A stretch of DNA of 64,000 bases, from the NCBI GenBank assembly GCA_963768185.1, contig CAVYGS010000004.1, forward strand, positions 1,240,001 through 1,304,000, given 5' to 3'. Shown here in pieces: positions 52,378 to 60,906 of the stretch. Made by a program: the position numbers and the translations under genes. Each line of letters starts with the position of its first letter. Position 1 is the first letter of the stretch. The DNA is from Palsa-461 sp963768185. Lineage in GTDB: Bacteria > Actinomycetota > Acidimicrobiia > Acidimicrobiales > RAAP-2. Under the pieces are notes generated by a model that saw nothing but the letters and a program-made list of their open reading frames with translations, did no database searches and was not told the origin of the DNA.

Positions 52378-53325
52378 TTAGCTGCTGGCCTGGCCGAGCT
52401 GCGCCTCGAGCTGGGAGAGCTGGGCGAGCCGGCGCTCGAGCGTCGGGTGGGTCGAGAAGAGCGCCGAGATCGAGATCCCGCCCCGACCCTGGGTGAGGGC
52501 GGGGGTGAAGAAGAAGGCGTTGAAGGCCTCGGCCTTGCGCAGGTCGCGCGTCGGGATCTTCGACATCTCGCCGGTCACCTTGATGAGCGCCGACGCGAGC
52601 ACCGACGGCCGGCCGATCAGGATGGCACCGGAGCGGTCCGCGGCGAGTTCCCGATAGCGGGAGAGCGCCCGGGTGAGCAGGAAGCTGATGGCGTAGACGA
52701 CCATCGAGACCAGCATCACCGCCAGCTCGATCAGGACGAGCTGCTGGCCGCCCTGGTTGCCGCGGCCCCCGCCTCGTCCGCCGAACCCGCCGAACAGCCC
52801 GGCGTACAGCATCATCCGGGTGGTCAGGCCGGCGATCACCCCAAGGGTGCTCGCAATGGTCATGACTGCGACGTCGCGGTGCGCCACGTGGGAGAGCTCG
52901 TGCGCCAACACGGCCTCGACCTCGGGCTCGTCGAGCCGGCGGAGCAGGCCGGTCGTCGCGCAGACCACGGCCGCTTTCGGGCTCCTGCCGGTCGCGAAGG
53001 CATTGGGCATGTCGACATCCGCGATGGCGACCCTCGGCTTGGGCATGTCGGCGAGGGCACACAGCCGGTCGACGATCCCGTGGAGCTCGGGCTGCTCTTC
53101 TGGGGTGACGATGTGGCCGTGCATCGACCACATCGCGATGCGGTCGGAGAACCAGTACTGCGCGAAGAGGAGGAGCGCTGCGATCACCACGATCGCGGCG
53201 AAGGACAGGCCGACCCGCCACAGGATCGTGATGAACGCGCCATAGAGCGCGACGAGCATCAGACCCGTGAAGAACATCCGGAACGTCAGCCCCCGGTCGG
53301 GTGCGACGTTGCGTGCGACTGGCAT
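52378..53325 (-). CDS. htpX: Zinc metalloprotease HtpX
   Basis: 315 aa, family M48 membrane protease. Two N-terminal TM helices (about residues 15-55), the VLAHELSHVAHRDVAV zinc motif (HExxH) at about 140, two further TM segments, and a downstream Glu ligand region near ELAADRSGA. Degrades damaged membrane proteins. Start overlaps the pspA stop by one base. Confidence 0.95.
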   Translation of the reverse strand: MPVARNVAPDRGLTFRMFFTGLMLVALYGAFITILWRVGLSFAAIVVIAALLLFAQYWFSDRIAMWSMHGHIVTPEEQPELHGIVDRLCALADMPKPRVAIADVDMPNAFATGRSPKAAVVCATTGLLRRLDEPEVEAVLAHELSHVAHRDVAVMTIASTLGVIAGLTTRMMLYAGLFGGFGGRGGGRGNQGGQQLVLIELAVMLVSMVVYAISFLLTRALSRYRELAADRSGAILIGRPSVLASALIKVTGEMSKIPTRDLRKAEAFNAFFFTPALTQGRGGISISALFSTHPTLERRLAQLSQLEAQLGQASS

Positions 53326-54158
53326 CAGCCCTCTTTCCCTTGGGTGGCCGCCGTGCTGTCGGTGTCGGCCCCGGCCTGGCCCCCATCTTGCTCCAAGCCC
53401 CCCACGATCTCGGCGTCGGCCGGCGCGTCGTCGGTGCCGTCGCCAATGGCCGCTGGGGCGCTCGCGTTGAGCTCCGCCTTCAGCGCCGCCAGCTCGCTGT
53501 CGACCTGGCTGCCCGAGGACACCTTGTCGAGCTGGGCCTGGATGTCGTCGACGGGGTGGTCGAGGTCATTCAGTGCGCCCGACGCAAGGAGCTCGTCGAT
53601 GGCGCCGGCGCGCGCCTGCATGCTCGCGATCTTGTCCTGGGCCCGTTGCATCGCCCCGCCGGCGTCGCCCATCGACTTGGAGATCCCCGAGATCGCCTCG
53701 CCGACCTGGGTCTGGGCCTGCGCCGCGGTGTAGCTCGCCTTCAGGGTCTCCTTGCGCGTCCGGAACTGTTCGACTTGGCCCTGGAGGCGCTGGGAGGTCT
53801 CGACCAGCTTCTCCTGCTGGTCGGTGACCTGCGCGTGCTGGGTCTCGAGCTCGCTCAGCTGCTCGCCGATCGCGGCGCGCCGGGACAGCGCCTCGCGGGC
53901 GAGCGTCTCGTTGCCCTGCGCCAAGGCCTGCTTGGCCTGGTCCTGGAGCTTGTCGGCCTGCTTCTGGAGCTGGCCCGCTTGCAGCTCGATCCGCTTGCGG
54001 GCGGTCGCGACGTCGGCCACGCTGCGGCGGACCTTGGTCAGGCTCTCCATCTGCTTCTCGTAGGAGAGGTCCAGCGTGTCACGCGGATCCTCGACCCTGT
54101 TCAAGACCTTGTTCGTCTTGGCCTGGAAGATGGTCGATATTCGACTGAAAACACCCAC
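53325..54158 (-). CDS. pspA: Phage shock protein A (PspA/IM30)
   Basis: 277 aa from a GTG with GAGGAGG 8-9 nt upstream. It begins GVFSRISTIFQAKTNKVLNR, the amphipathic membrane-binding helix, then YEKQMESLTKVRRSVADVATARKRIE and a long coiled coil to about residue 200, with a Gly/Ala/Asp-rich C-terminal tail. Membrane-protecting ESCRT-III relative. First gene of pspA-htpX-pspAB. Confidence 0.93.
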   Translation of the reverse strand: MGVFSRISTIFQAKTNKVLNRVEDPRDTLDLSYEKQMESLTKVRRSVADVATARKRIELQAGQLQKQADKLQDQAKQALAQGNETLAREALSRRAAIGEQLSELETQHAQVTDQQEKLVETSQRLQGQVEQFRTRKETLKASYTAAQAQTQVGEAISGISKSMGDAGGAMQRAQDKIASMQARAGAIDELLASGALNDLDHPVDDIQAQLDKVSSGSQVDSELAALKAELNASAPAAIGDGTDDAPADAEIVGGLEQDGGQAGADTDSTAATQGKEG

Positions 54159-54248
54159 TGCGCGGACCTCCTCGGCGGCATTCCGCCAGGCCTTTCTCAA
54201 TGCTGAGCATAAGTCCCACGGAGGACCGGAGGGGCACGGGTGGTCCGG

Positions 54249-54254
54249 TAGGGT
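54249..54254 (+). promoter_or_regulatory. -10 box TAGGGT of leaderless mca
   Basis: TAGGGT lies 6 nt before the ATG at 54261, with no Shine-Dalgarno sequence. Confidence 0.5.
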
Positions 54255-54260
54255 CGGCCC

Positions 54261-55136
54261 ATGGCGGAACGAAGGTGCCTGCTCGCCGTCCATGCCCACC
54301 CCGACGACGAGGCGTCGAAGGGGGCGGCCACCGTGGCGCGCTATCACGACCAGGGGGTCCACACGGTCCTCGTGTGCTGCACCGGTGGGGAGGAGGGGGA
54401 CATCCTCAACCCGGCGATGGATCGGCCAGAGGTCAGGGAGAACATCGCCGAATACCGGCGCAACGAGCTCAAGGCGGCGACCGACATCATCGGTTACGAC
54501 GAGGTGGTCATGCTCGGCTACCGCGACTCGGGCATGCCCGGCTCGGAGGCCAACAAGAACCCCGCATCCTTCGCGATGGCACCCCAGGAGGAGGCAGTGG
54601 GCCGCCTGGTCGAGGTGATCCGGCGGGTCAAGCCCCAGGTGATCGTGACCTATCCCGACGAGCAGACCCGCTACCCGCACCCCGACCACCTCCGGGTGCA
54701 CGAGATCTCGTTGGTCGCCTTCGACGCCGCGGGTGACCCCGACGCCTACCCCGATCTGGGCCCGCCGTACGCGCCGGCGAAGATGTACTACACGGTCTGG
54801 TCGGTCGGCCGGATGAAGGCCATGCACCTGAAGTACGTCGAGCTCGGGCTGGAGTCGCCCTTCAGCGACGAGCGCGTCCAGCGCATGCTCGAGGAACCCG
54901 AGCCGAAGTTCTCGACGGCGATCGACATCACCGGTTACGACGACGTCCGGGCCGAGGCCCTGAAGGCGCACGCGACCCAGGTCGACCCCACCTCACGCAT
55001 GTGGTTCGGCGTGCCGCCCGAGGTGCAGAAGGCCCTTCCGACCTCCGAGGACTACCAGCTCGCCCGGAGCCTCGTCGGTCCGGTCGACGTCACCGGGGAG
55101 GAGGACCTGTTCGCCGGAATCCCGGCGGCCGGTTAG
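54261..55136 (+). CDS. mca: Mycothiol S-conjugate amidase Mca
   Basis: 291 aa, PIG-L/LmbE fold zinc deacetylase. LLAVHAHPDDEASKGAATVARYHDQG supplies the HPDDE zinc motif and YPHPDHLRVHEISL the HPDH motif. The extended C-terminal half with TVWSVGRMKAMHLKYVELGLESPF and DPTSRMWFGVPPE is specific to Mca rather than MshB. Cleaves mycothiol-toxin conjugates in the detoxification pathway, which marks the organism as a mycothiol producer. Confidence 0.9.
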   Translation: MAERRCLLAVHAHPDDEASKGAATVARYHDQGVHTVLVCCTGGEEGDILNPAMDRPEVRENIAEYRRNELKAATDIIGYDEVVMLGYRDSGMPGSEANKNPASFAMAPQEEAVGRLVEVIRRVKPQVIVTYPDEQTRYPHPDHLRVHEISLVAFDAAGDPDAYPDLGPPYAPAKMYYTVWSVGRMKAMHLKYVELGLESPFSDERVQRMLEEPEPKFSTAIDITGYDDVRAEALKAHATQVDPTSRMWFGVPPEVQKALPTSEDYQLARSLVGPVDVTGEEDLFAGIPAAG

Positions 55137-55963
55137 GAGCGGGCCAGGTCGCGCAGCGCCCGGAAGCCGATCACGGTGGCGCCGGCCTTCTCGGCGATCT
55201 GGCGCAGGTTGGGCGTCCCGCAGAGCAGCTTGTGGTGGGCGACCCTCGTCGTCCAGTCCGTCGTCAGCGCGCGCAGCTCGGGGGAGTCGACGGCCGGACG
55301 GAGATGCAGCTCGGTGACGCCGGGGTCGAGGGCGCCGAGCGCCGCTTCGACCTCGCGCAGCGTCGCACCCTGGGGGAGCGTCAGCGAGCGGTCGCTGAAG
55401 ATGGCGCCCTCGTGCAGCGCCAGCTCGGCGGCGGGGAACCCGAGGAGCCCCGCCAGCGGGTCGCTCACCAGCCGCAACGGCAGCTGGAAGTCGATGGCGA
55501 GCTCGAGGTAGATGTCGAAGAACTCCGGACGGAGCTGGAGCGTCGTCAGGTGGGCGTCGACATGGCTGACGTCGAAGCCCCAGAGGATCGCCCGCTCGAC
55601 CTGCGCCCGGCACTCGCGCCGGGTCTCGTCGAGATCGGCGTGGTCCCAGACGTCTTCCACGGTCTTGGGGAACCCTCCGTCGCCACCCAGCAGCGACGGT
55701 GCCTGCGTGATGGGTCCCCAGCGGTACAGGTCCTGGTCGGCGTTGAGCGTGAGGTGCACGCCGATGTCCTCGCCGCGGTAGCGGGCGGCCGCCTCGCGGC
55801 CCCACGGGCACGGGACCATGAGCGAGGCGCTCGACGCGCCCCCCGAGTGCAGCGCCTCGTAGACGCCGACGTTGGCCGCGTGGCAGAAGCCGAGCTCGTC
55901 GGCGTTCACGATCAACAGGCGCGCCTCGGCGCCGTACCCGAGTCGTTCGTTCAGCGTGGCCAC
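55133..55963 (-). CDS. ChbG/YdjC-family polysaccharide deacetylase
   Basis: 276 aa from a GTG with TACCCT 8 nt upstream (55977-55972, minus). ARLLIVNADELGFCHAANVGVYEAL provides the catalytic Asp motif; VSHVDAHLTTLQLRPEFFDIYLELA holds the HxxT region; LHLRPAVDSPELRAL follows. Relatives remove acetyl groups from chitooligosaccharides or hopanoid sugars. Substrate here unknown. Converges on mca with a 4-bp overlap. Confidence 0.87.
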   Translation of the reverse strand: MATLNERLGYGAEARLLIVNADELGFCHAANVGVYEALHSGGASSASLMVPCPWGREAAARYRGEDIGVHLTLNADQDLYRWGPITQAPSLLGGDGGFPKTVEDVWDHADLDETRRECRAQVERAILWGFDVSHVDAHLTTLQLRPEFFDIYLELAIDFQLPLRLVSDPLAGLLGFPAAELALHEGAIFSDRSLTLPQGATLREVEAALGALDPGVTELHLRPAVDSPELRALTTDWTTRVAHHKLLCGTPNLRQIAEKAGATVIGFRALRDLARS

Positions 55964-55983
55964 CGACCGCGAGGGTAGTGGCC

Positions 55984-56490
55984 CTACCTGGCTCCCCCTC
56001 CCTGGAGACCGGCGTCCTGCTGGCGCGCCTGGGCCGCCAGGTCGGCCTGGAACGCCTCCATCGCCGCGGCCAGGTCGGGGTCGTCGCCGGCCAGGATGCG
56101 TACGGCGAGCAGCCCGGCGTTGCGGGCGCCGTTGACGGCGACGGTCGCCACCGGGACCCCCTTGGGCATCTGAACGATCGAGAGCAGCGAATCCATCCCA
56201 TCGAGCGTGCCGACCGCCACCGGCACCCCGATGACCGGCAGCCGGGTGACCGACGCGAGCATCCCGGGCAGGTGGGCCGCGCCGCCGGCGCCGGCCACGA
56301 TCACCCGCAGGCCGCGGTCGGCGGCCGCCTTGCCGTAGGCGAGCATGTCCTCGGGGGTCCGATGCGCCGAGAGCACCCGGGTCTCGTGGGGGACCCGGAA
56401 CTCCTCGAGCGCCTGGCTCGCCGCCTCCATCACCGCCAGGTCGGACGAGCTCCCCATCACGACCGCGACGAGCGGCGTCGGCTCGCTCAC
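55984..56490 (-). CDS. purE: N5-carboxyaminoimidazole ribonucleotide mutase
   Basis: Step of purine synthesis, N5-CAIR to CAIR. 168 aa from the GTG at 56490. VAVVMGSSSDLAVMEAAS, the AHRTPEDMLAYGKAA loop with the active His, VIVAGAGGAAHLPGMLAS, PVIGVPV and DSLLSIVQMPKGVPVATVAV are class I PurE motifs. Coupled to purK (GTGA overlap). Confidence 0.95.
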   Translation of the reverse strand: MSEPTPLVAVVMGSSSDLAVMEAASQALEEFRVPHETRVLSAHRTPEDMLAYGKAAADRGLRVIVAGAGGAAHLPGMLASVTRLPVIGVPVAVGTLDGMDSLLSIVQMPKGVPVATVAVNGARNAGLLAVRILAGDDPDLAAAMEAFQADLAAQARQQDAGLQGGGAR

Positions 56491-57707
56491 GGGGTGGCCG
56501 CCGGGCGCAGCAGTGGGGAGGGCATCGGGGTCCCGAGCTCGTGCGCCGCCTGCCAGGCGCGGTTCTTCACGTCCTTGGCGTCGTGGCCGCAGACCGTGAC
56601 GTGCCCGAGCTTGCGCCCGGGCCGCGCTTCTTTGCCGTAGAGGTGGACATGGGCGCCGGCCACGCCGAGCGCCCCTTTGAGCGAGTGCATCGGATCCGAG
56701 CCGTCGGGCGGTCCGAAGACGTTGACCGTCGCGACGTGCGTGTTCCTCGCGTCGGTCGTGCCGAGCGGCAGGTCGAGGACCGCCCGGACGTGATTCTCGA
56801 ACTGGGAGGTGACCGCGCCCTCGATCGTCCAGTGGCCGGTGTTGTGCGGGCGCAACGCGACCTCGTTGACCAGGAGCTCCCCGCCGCTGACGAACATCTC
56901 GACGGCCATCACCCCGACGGCCTCGATGGCATCGGCGATCCGGGTCGCGATGACGCGGGCCTTGGTCCCGAACTCGGGGGTGACCCGCCCGGGCATGAGG
57001 ACCTCCCGGCAGACCCCGTCGATCTGGGTCGTCTCGACGACCGGCCACGCCAGCGTCTCGGACGGGCGGCGCACCACCAGCGCGGAGAGCTCGAAGTCGA
57101 TGGGGACGAAAGCCTCGACCAGCATCGGCACGCCGGATTCGCCGGCCGGCCCCCAGACGGCGACCGCCTCTGCGAGATTGGCGACGGGCCACACGCCCTT
57201 CCCGTCGTAGCCGCCGCGGCTCGCCTTCAGCACGAGCGGCCACCCGTGGATCCCGGCAAAGTGCTGGATCTGCTCGGGTACGCCGGCGAGTGATTTCGGA
57301 TCCAGCTCGGCGTGCGGCACGGTGGGCAGGCCGAGCTCGCGCATCGTCGCCCGCATGTGCGCCTTGTCCACGCCGAGGCGCATCGCGGTCACCCCGGGCC
57401 GCACGGCCACCCCGGCGTCCTCGAAGGTGGTGAGCATCTCGAGATCCACGTGCTCGTGGTCGAAGGTCACCACGTCGCAGCGCGCCGCCAGCGCCCAGAG
57501 CTGACCGGCGTCGTTGGGCGCGCCGAGCAGGACGCGCGAGGTGATCTCGGTGGCGGCGCCGCCCGGGTCCTCGGCCAACAGCACGACGGGAACGCCGAGG
57601 GCCGAGGCTGCCTCGATGGTCATCCGGGCCAGCTGGCCGGCCCCCACGATGCCGATGGCCCGGCGACGCTTCTCGGACGGTCCGCTCCCGTCGGCCCGCT
57701 CGATCAC
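56487..57707 (-). CDS. purK: N5-carboxyaminoimidazole ribonucleotide synthase
   Basis: ATP-grasp carboxylase that makes N5-CAIR. 406 aa from the GTG at 57707; a longer frame starts at 57740, but TAACCT (57720-57715) lies 7 nt before 57707, giving a leaderless start. GIVGAGQLARMTIEAASALG is the N-terminal Rossmann mark; PLVLKASRGGYDGKGVWPV and VAVEMFVSGGELLVNEVALRPHNTGHWTIE in outline are the ATP-grasp core. Confidence 0.94.
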   Translation of the reverse strand: MIERADGSGPSEKRRRAIGIVGAGQLARMTIEAASALGVPVVLLAEDPGGAATEITSRVLLGAPNDAGQLWALAARCDVVTFDHEHVDLEMLTTFEDAGVAVRPGVTAMRLGVDKAHMRATMRELGLPTVPHAELDPKSLAGVPEQIQHFAGIHGWPLVLKASRGGYDGKGVWPVANLAEAVAVWGPAGESGVPMLVEAFVPIDFELSALVVRRPSETLAWPVVETTQIDGVCREVLMPGRVTPEFGTKARVIATRIADAIEAVGVMAVEMFVSGGELLVNEVALRPHNTGHWTIEGAVTSQFENHVRAVLDLPLGTTDARNTHVATVNVFGPPDGSDPMHSLKGALGVAGAHVHLYGKEARPGRKLGHVTVCGHDAKDVKNRAWQAAHELGTPMPSPLLRPAATP

Positions 57708-57714
57708 CCGGAGA

Positions 57715-57720
57715 AGGTTA
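57715..57720 (-). promoter_or_regulatory. -10 box TAACCT of leaderless purK
   Basis: TAACCT on the minus strand, 7 nt before the GTG at 57707. The same box and spacing precede the RecB-like gene at 60199. Confidence 0.5.
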
Positions 57721-57770
57721 CCGGCGACGCCCACCGGCAACCGGAACCGGATTGGCGGTCGTGTGCCGAC

Positions 57771-58712
57771 CTACTGGAACAAGACCGAGATGCTCTCTCG
57801 CCGGGCGATCCTGCGGATCGCCTCGCCGAAGAGCCCGGCGACCGAGACGACCTCGATCTTGGGCGACAGCTCGACGGGTTGGGTCTCGACGCTGTCGGTC
57901 ATGAACAGCCGCTCGATCGGGCTCTCCTCCAACGACTCGATGGCCCGGCCGGTGAGCAGGCCGTGGCTGATCGCGGCGTAGACGCCGACGGCGCCGCGCT
58001 CGGTCACGATCCGGGCCGCGTCGACCAGGGTGCCGGCCGAGATCGAGAAGTCGTCGACGATCAGCGCCGTGCACCCCTCGACCGATCCGATGAGCTCGAC
58101 CACCTCCGCTCGCTCGGTGTGGTCGACGCGCCGCTTGTCGGCGATGGCGAGCGGGGCGCCCAGGCGTTCGGACCACTGTCTCGCCTTCTTCGCGAACCCC
58201 GCGTCGGGGGCAACGACGACGAGGTTGACGAGCCCCTTGGCCTCGATGGCGTCGCACAGCGAGGGCATCGCGTAGAGATCGTCGACCGGCACCTTGAAGA
58301 ACCCCTGGACCTGCGGCGCGTGCAGGTCCATCGTGACCACCCGGTCCACCCCCACCGCCTCGATGCAGTCAGCGCACACCCGGGCGCGGATCGACACCCG
58401 GGGCTCGTCCTTCTTGTCTCCCTTGGCGTAGCTCAGATAGGGGATGACGGCGGTGACCGACGCGGCGCTCGCCCGTTTGATCGCGTCGATCCAGAACAGC
58501 AGCTCCATGAAGTTGTCGTTCGCCGGGAACGCCGTCCCTTGCACCAGGAACACATCACGGCCCCGCACGTTCTCGAGCACGCGCACGAACAGGTTGCCCT
58601 CGGAGAACCGCAGGGTCTCCGACGCGCCGAGCTCGCAGCCCAGGTACTCGGCGATGGCAGCCCCGAGGCGTCGGCTCGCCGAACCCGCCAGGAGCACGAA
58701 GTCATCGGCCAC
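57771..58712 (-). CDS. prs: Ribose-phosphate pyrophosphokinase, divergent
   Basis: 313 aa from the GTG at 58712, which has TACGTT 7 nt upstream (58725-58720, minus). Makes PRPP from ribose-5-phosphate and ATP. The fold is clear: FSEGNLFVRVLENVRGRDVFLVQ, AVIPYLSYAKGDKKDEPR, the HAPQVQGFF segment, APDAGFAKKAR and the PRPP loop IVDDFSISAGTLVDAA. Several motifs differ from the usual class I enzyme: the PRPP loop lacks the usual MIDTGGT sequence, and the substrate loop has YAKGDKKDEPR in place of YARQDKK. May be a second, divergent Prs or have changed specificity. Confidence 0.82.
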   Translation of the reverse strand: MADDFVLLAGSASRRLGAAIAEYLGCELGASETLRFSEGNLFVRVLENVRGRDVFLVQGTAFPANDNFMELLFWIDAIKRASAASVTAVIPYLSYAKGDKKDEPRVSIRARVCADCIEAVGVDRVVTMDLHAPQVQGFFKVPVDDLYAMPSLCDAIEAKGLVNLVVVAPDAGFAKKARQWSERLGAPLAIADKRRVDHTERAEVVELIGSVEGCTALIVDDFSISAGTLVDAARIVTERGAVGVYAAISHGLLTGRAIESLEESPIERLFMTDSVETQPVELSPKIEVVSVAGLFGEAIRRIARRESISVLFQ

Positions 58713-58752
58713 GGGGCCCAACGTACCCGTCGCCCGGGCACCGTCCGGACGG

Positions 58753-59358
58753 TCAGAACGCGATGCTCGTGTACTTGAACTCGTTGATCTCGGGACGCTC
58801 GTCGATCATCGCGACGACGTGCTCGATGGTGTCGCGGGCGAGCTTCGCGTCACCGTTGGGTCGGGTCATGAGGCGCACGAACACCGCCCGATCGCCGGTG
58901 ACGAAGGTCGGAACGCCGAACATCTTGTGGGTGTCCACCTCCCGCTCGTGGGTCCGACGGACCTCCTCGTTGACCCACGGCTCCTTGAGTTCGGAGAAGA
59001 CCGCGTCGGCGTCGACGCCCGCCGATTCGAGCGCACCGCGCACCACCAACTCCTCCCGGAGATCGCCCGCCTTGTCGTGCCGGGCCGCGAAGAGCGCCTC
59101 ATGGGCGTCGAGGAAATGCTCGGGGAACCGGTCCCGGACGACGACGCCGGCGTTGAGGGCCAGGAGGTCGCCCGCCTTGTCGGGGTCGTCCCACACCGAG
59201 GGCCCGCCCTCGGGCACGTGGGTCTGGGTGAGCGAGAACGGCGAGAACGTCACGTCCCAGTCGATCCCGGACCGCAAAGCCACGATCAGGTGTTCGTGGG
59301 CGTTGCGGGCGAAGGGGCAGCGGTAGTCCCAACTGACGCTAAAGGGTGGAAGTGCCAT
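58753..59358 (-). CDS. DsbA-family thioredoxin-like protein
   Basis: 201 aa from the ATG at 59358. FSVSWDYRCPFARNAHEHLIVAL is the DsbA/2-hydroxychromene-2-carboxylate isomerase-like active site, but only the first cysteine of CxxC is present (CPFA). The KMFGVPTFVTGDRAVFVR cis-Pro loop follows. No signal peptide, so it is cytoplasmic. More likely a glutathione/mycothiol-linked isomerase or reductase than a disulphide oxidase. Confidence 0.82.
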   Translation of the reverse strand: MALPPFSVSWDYRCPFARNAHEHLIVALRSGIDWDVTFSPFSLTQTHVPEGGPSVWDDPDKAGDLLALNAGVVVRDRFPEHFLDAHEALFAARHDKAGDLREELVVRGALESAGVDADAVFSELKEPWVNEEVRRTHEREVDTHKMFGVPTFVTGDRAVFVRLMTRPNGDAKLARDTIEHVVAMIDERPEINEFKYTSIAF

Positions 59359-59413
59359 GTTCGGAGCAACGTCCTTTCGCGGCGGCTGATTCCGGACCCG
59401 GTGGAACTCCAGC

Positions 59414-60199
59414 CTATGAGGCGGCGGCCTCGGTCGCGAATGCCGGGCAGAGCGCCCGGAAGTTGCAGAACCGGCACAGACCAGACGGGCGCGGCCGGAA
59501 GTCCTCTTTCTCACAGGCCCGTTCGATCGCCGACCACACCGCCGTCGTGCGCTGGCCATGTCCCCGGATCGACTGCTCGGTGGGGGTCGCGATGATCGCG
59601 ACAGGGTCACGCAGGTACAGGAGCTTCACCTGGCTCGGCGGCTGGCCGAGGACGCGCTCACAGAGGAGCGCGTAGGTGTGGACGCCGTTCAGCCTGGACT
59701 TCTCGAACTGGGCGCCCGGAGCCCGGCCGGTCTTGTAGTCGACGACCACCAACTCACCGTCCTCGGTGAGGTCGAGCCGGTCGATGATCCCGCGCAGCAC
59801 CATCGACCCCATCCCGGTCTCGAGGCCGAGCTCGACGCCGATGGCGCGCACGGCGTTGGGGTCCTCGATCCGGAAGTAGTTGTGCACCAGCACCTCGGCG
59901 TCGGCCCGGAACTCGCTCGCCTCGTCGATGTCGAGGCCGAGGCCCACGAACTCGGGGTCGTCCTGGATGTGCTCCCAGGCCGCGTCGAGCGCCTCGAGCG
60001 CGGCCTCGATGGTGCGATCGCCGGGGAGCCGGTCCCAGAAGAGTCGCTCCAGGGCAGCGTGGACCAGGGTGCCCTTGACGGCGTGGGGCGAGGGGGGCTC
60101 GGGGAGGTGGTCGATGATCGAGTAGCGGAACGCGAGCGGGCAATCCGTGAATGCGGAGGCCTTCGAGGGGGACAGCGTCCGAGGGAGCTCGAGGGCCAT
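59414..60199 (-). CDS. RecB/Cas4-like PD-(D/E)XK nuclease with iron-sulphur cysteines
   Basis: 261 aa from the ATG at 60199, with TAACCT 7 nt upstream (60212-60207, minus). The N-terminus LSPSKASAFTDCPLAFRY has the first Cys; HAVKGTLVHAALERLF supplies the helical acid; IDRLDLTEDGELVVVDYKTGRAP has the D...D-Y-K nuclease core; the C-terminal GLCRFCNFRALCPAF gives three more Cys. This is the four-cysteine layout of AddB/Cas4-type nucleases. No CRISPR or cas genes are in the window, so a repair role is more likely. Confidence 0.88.
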   Translation of the reverse strand: MALELPRTLSPSKASAFTDCPLAFRYSIIDHLPEPPSPHAVKGTLVHAALERLFWDRLPGDRTIEAALEALDAAWEHIQDDPEFVGLGLDIDEASEFRADAEVLVHNYFRIEDPNAVRAIGVELGLETGMGSMVLRGIIDRLDLTEDGELVVVDYKTGRAPGAQFEKSRLNGVHTYALLCERVLGQPPSQVKLLYLRDPVAIIATPTEQSIRGHGQRTTAVWSAIERACEKEDFRPRPSGLCRFCNFRALCPAFATEAAAS

Positions 60200-60206
60200 T
60201 GGGCGA

Positions 60207-60212
60207 AGGTTA
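60207..60212 (-). promoter_or_regulatory. -10 box TAACCT of leaderless RecB-like nuclease gene
   Basis: TAACCT on the minus strand, 7 nt before the ATG at 60199. Confidence 0.5.
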
Positions 60213-60284
60213 CGGCGGGGTTGTGACGCGAAGTGAGATCCCTGGCCAGGGCCCATCGCCGGAAGGCCAGAGTAGAAATGTTCG

Positions 60285-60872
60285 GTGGAACATTTCCTCC
60301 AGTCCTGGGGCTACGCCGCGGTCTTCGTGCTGGCCCTGGTCGAGGCCGTCTGCATTCCCTTTCCGTCCGAGATCACCTTCGGGTTTGCCGGCGCTCTGGC
60401 TGCCGAAGGCCATTTCGACCTGGCGGCGGTGATCGGGATCGGGATCACCGGGGAGTTCATCGGCTCGATGATCGGTTACACGGTCGGACGGACCGGCGGT
60501 CGTGCGCTCGTCGACCGCTACGGCAAGTACGTCTTGGTCTCGGCGTCCGACGTGGAGCGCGCCCACCGATTCCTCGAGCGCCGCGGCGACCCCGCGGTGG
60601 CGGTGGGCCGAGTGCTGCCGGTGGTTCGGACATTCGTCTCCCTGGTCGCCGGCATCGGCGGGATGGGCGTCGCGCCGTTCGCCTTGTTCACGTTGATCGG
60701 CACCGCCGTGTACTCATCGGCGATCGCGGCCGCCGGCTACGGGCTGGGTTCGAGCTGGCACTCCCTGGTGAAGGGCTTCACGGACGCCTCGTTCGTCGTC
60801 CTCGGCCTGGCCGTGCTCGTGGTCGCCGGCTATGTCTGGCACCGTTGGCGCGGGGCCAGGAGCCCACAATGA
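60285..60872 (+). CDS. DedA-family membrane protein
   Basis: 195 aa from a GTG. AVFVLALVEAVCIPFPSEITFGFAGAL matches the DedA N-terminal re-entrant region, with the P-S-E motif; GEFIGSMIGYTVGRTGGRALVDRYGKYVL and the VGRVLPVVRTFVSLVAGIGGM block (G-R-x-x-P-x-x-R-T) follow. Four or more TM segments. DedA proteins flip phospholipids or undecaprenyl phosphate across the membrane. Confidence 0.92.
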   Translation: MEHFLQSWGYAAVFVLALVEAVCIPFPSEITFGFAGALAAEGHFDLAAVIGIGITGEFIGSMIGYTVGRTGGRALVDRYGKYVLVSASDVERAHRFLERRGDPAVAVGRVLPVVRTFVSLVAGIGGMGVAPFALFTLIGTAVYSSAIAAAGYGLGSSWHSLVKGFTDASFVVLGLAVLVVAGYVWHRWRGARSPQ

Positions 60873-60906
60873 GCGCACCGATGTCGCCGCAAAGCGCAGG
60901 GCGCAG

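Noticed and set aside
51250..53733. 827-codon plus-strand open frame over htpX and pspAB
   Set aside because: Composition and lack of domains mark it as the antisense shadow of the psp genes, which have clear family motifs.
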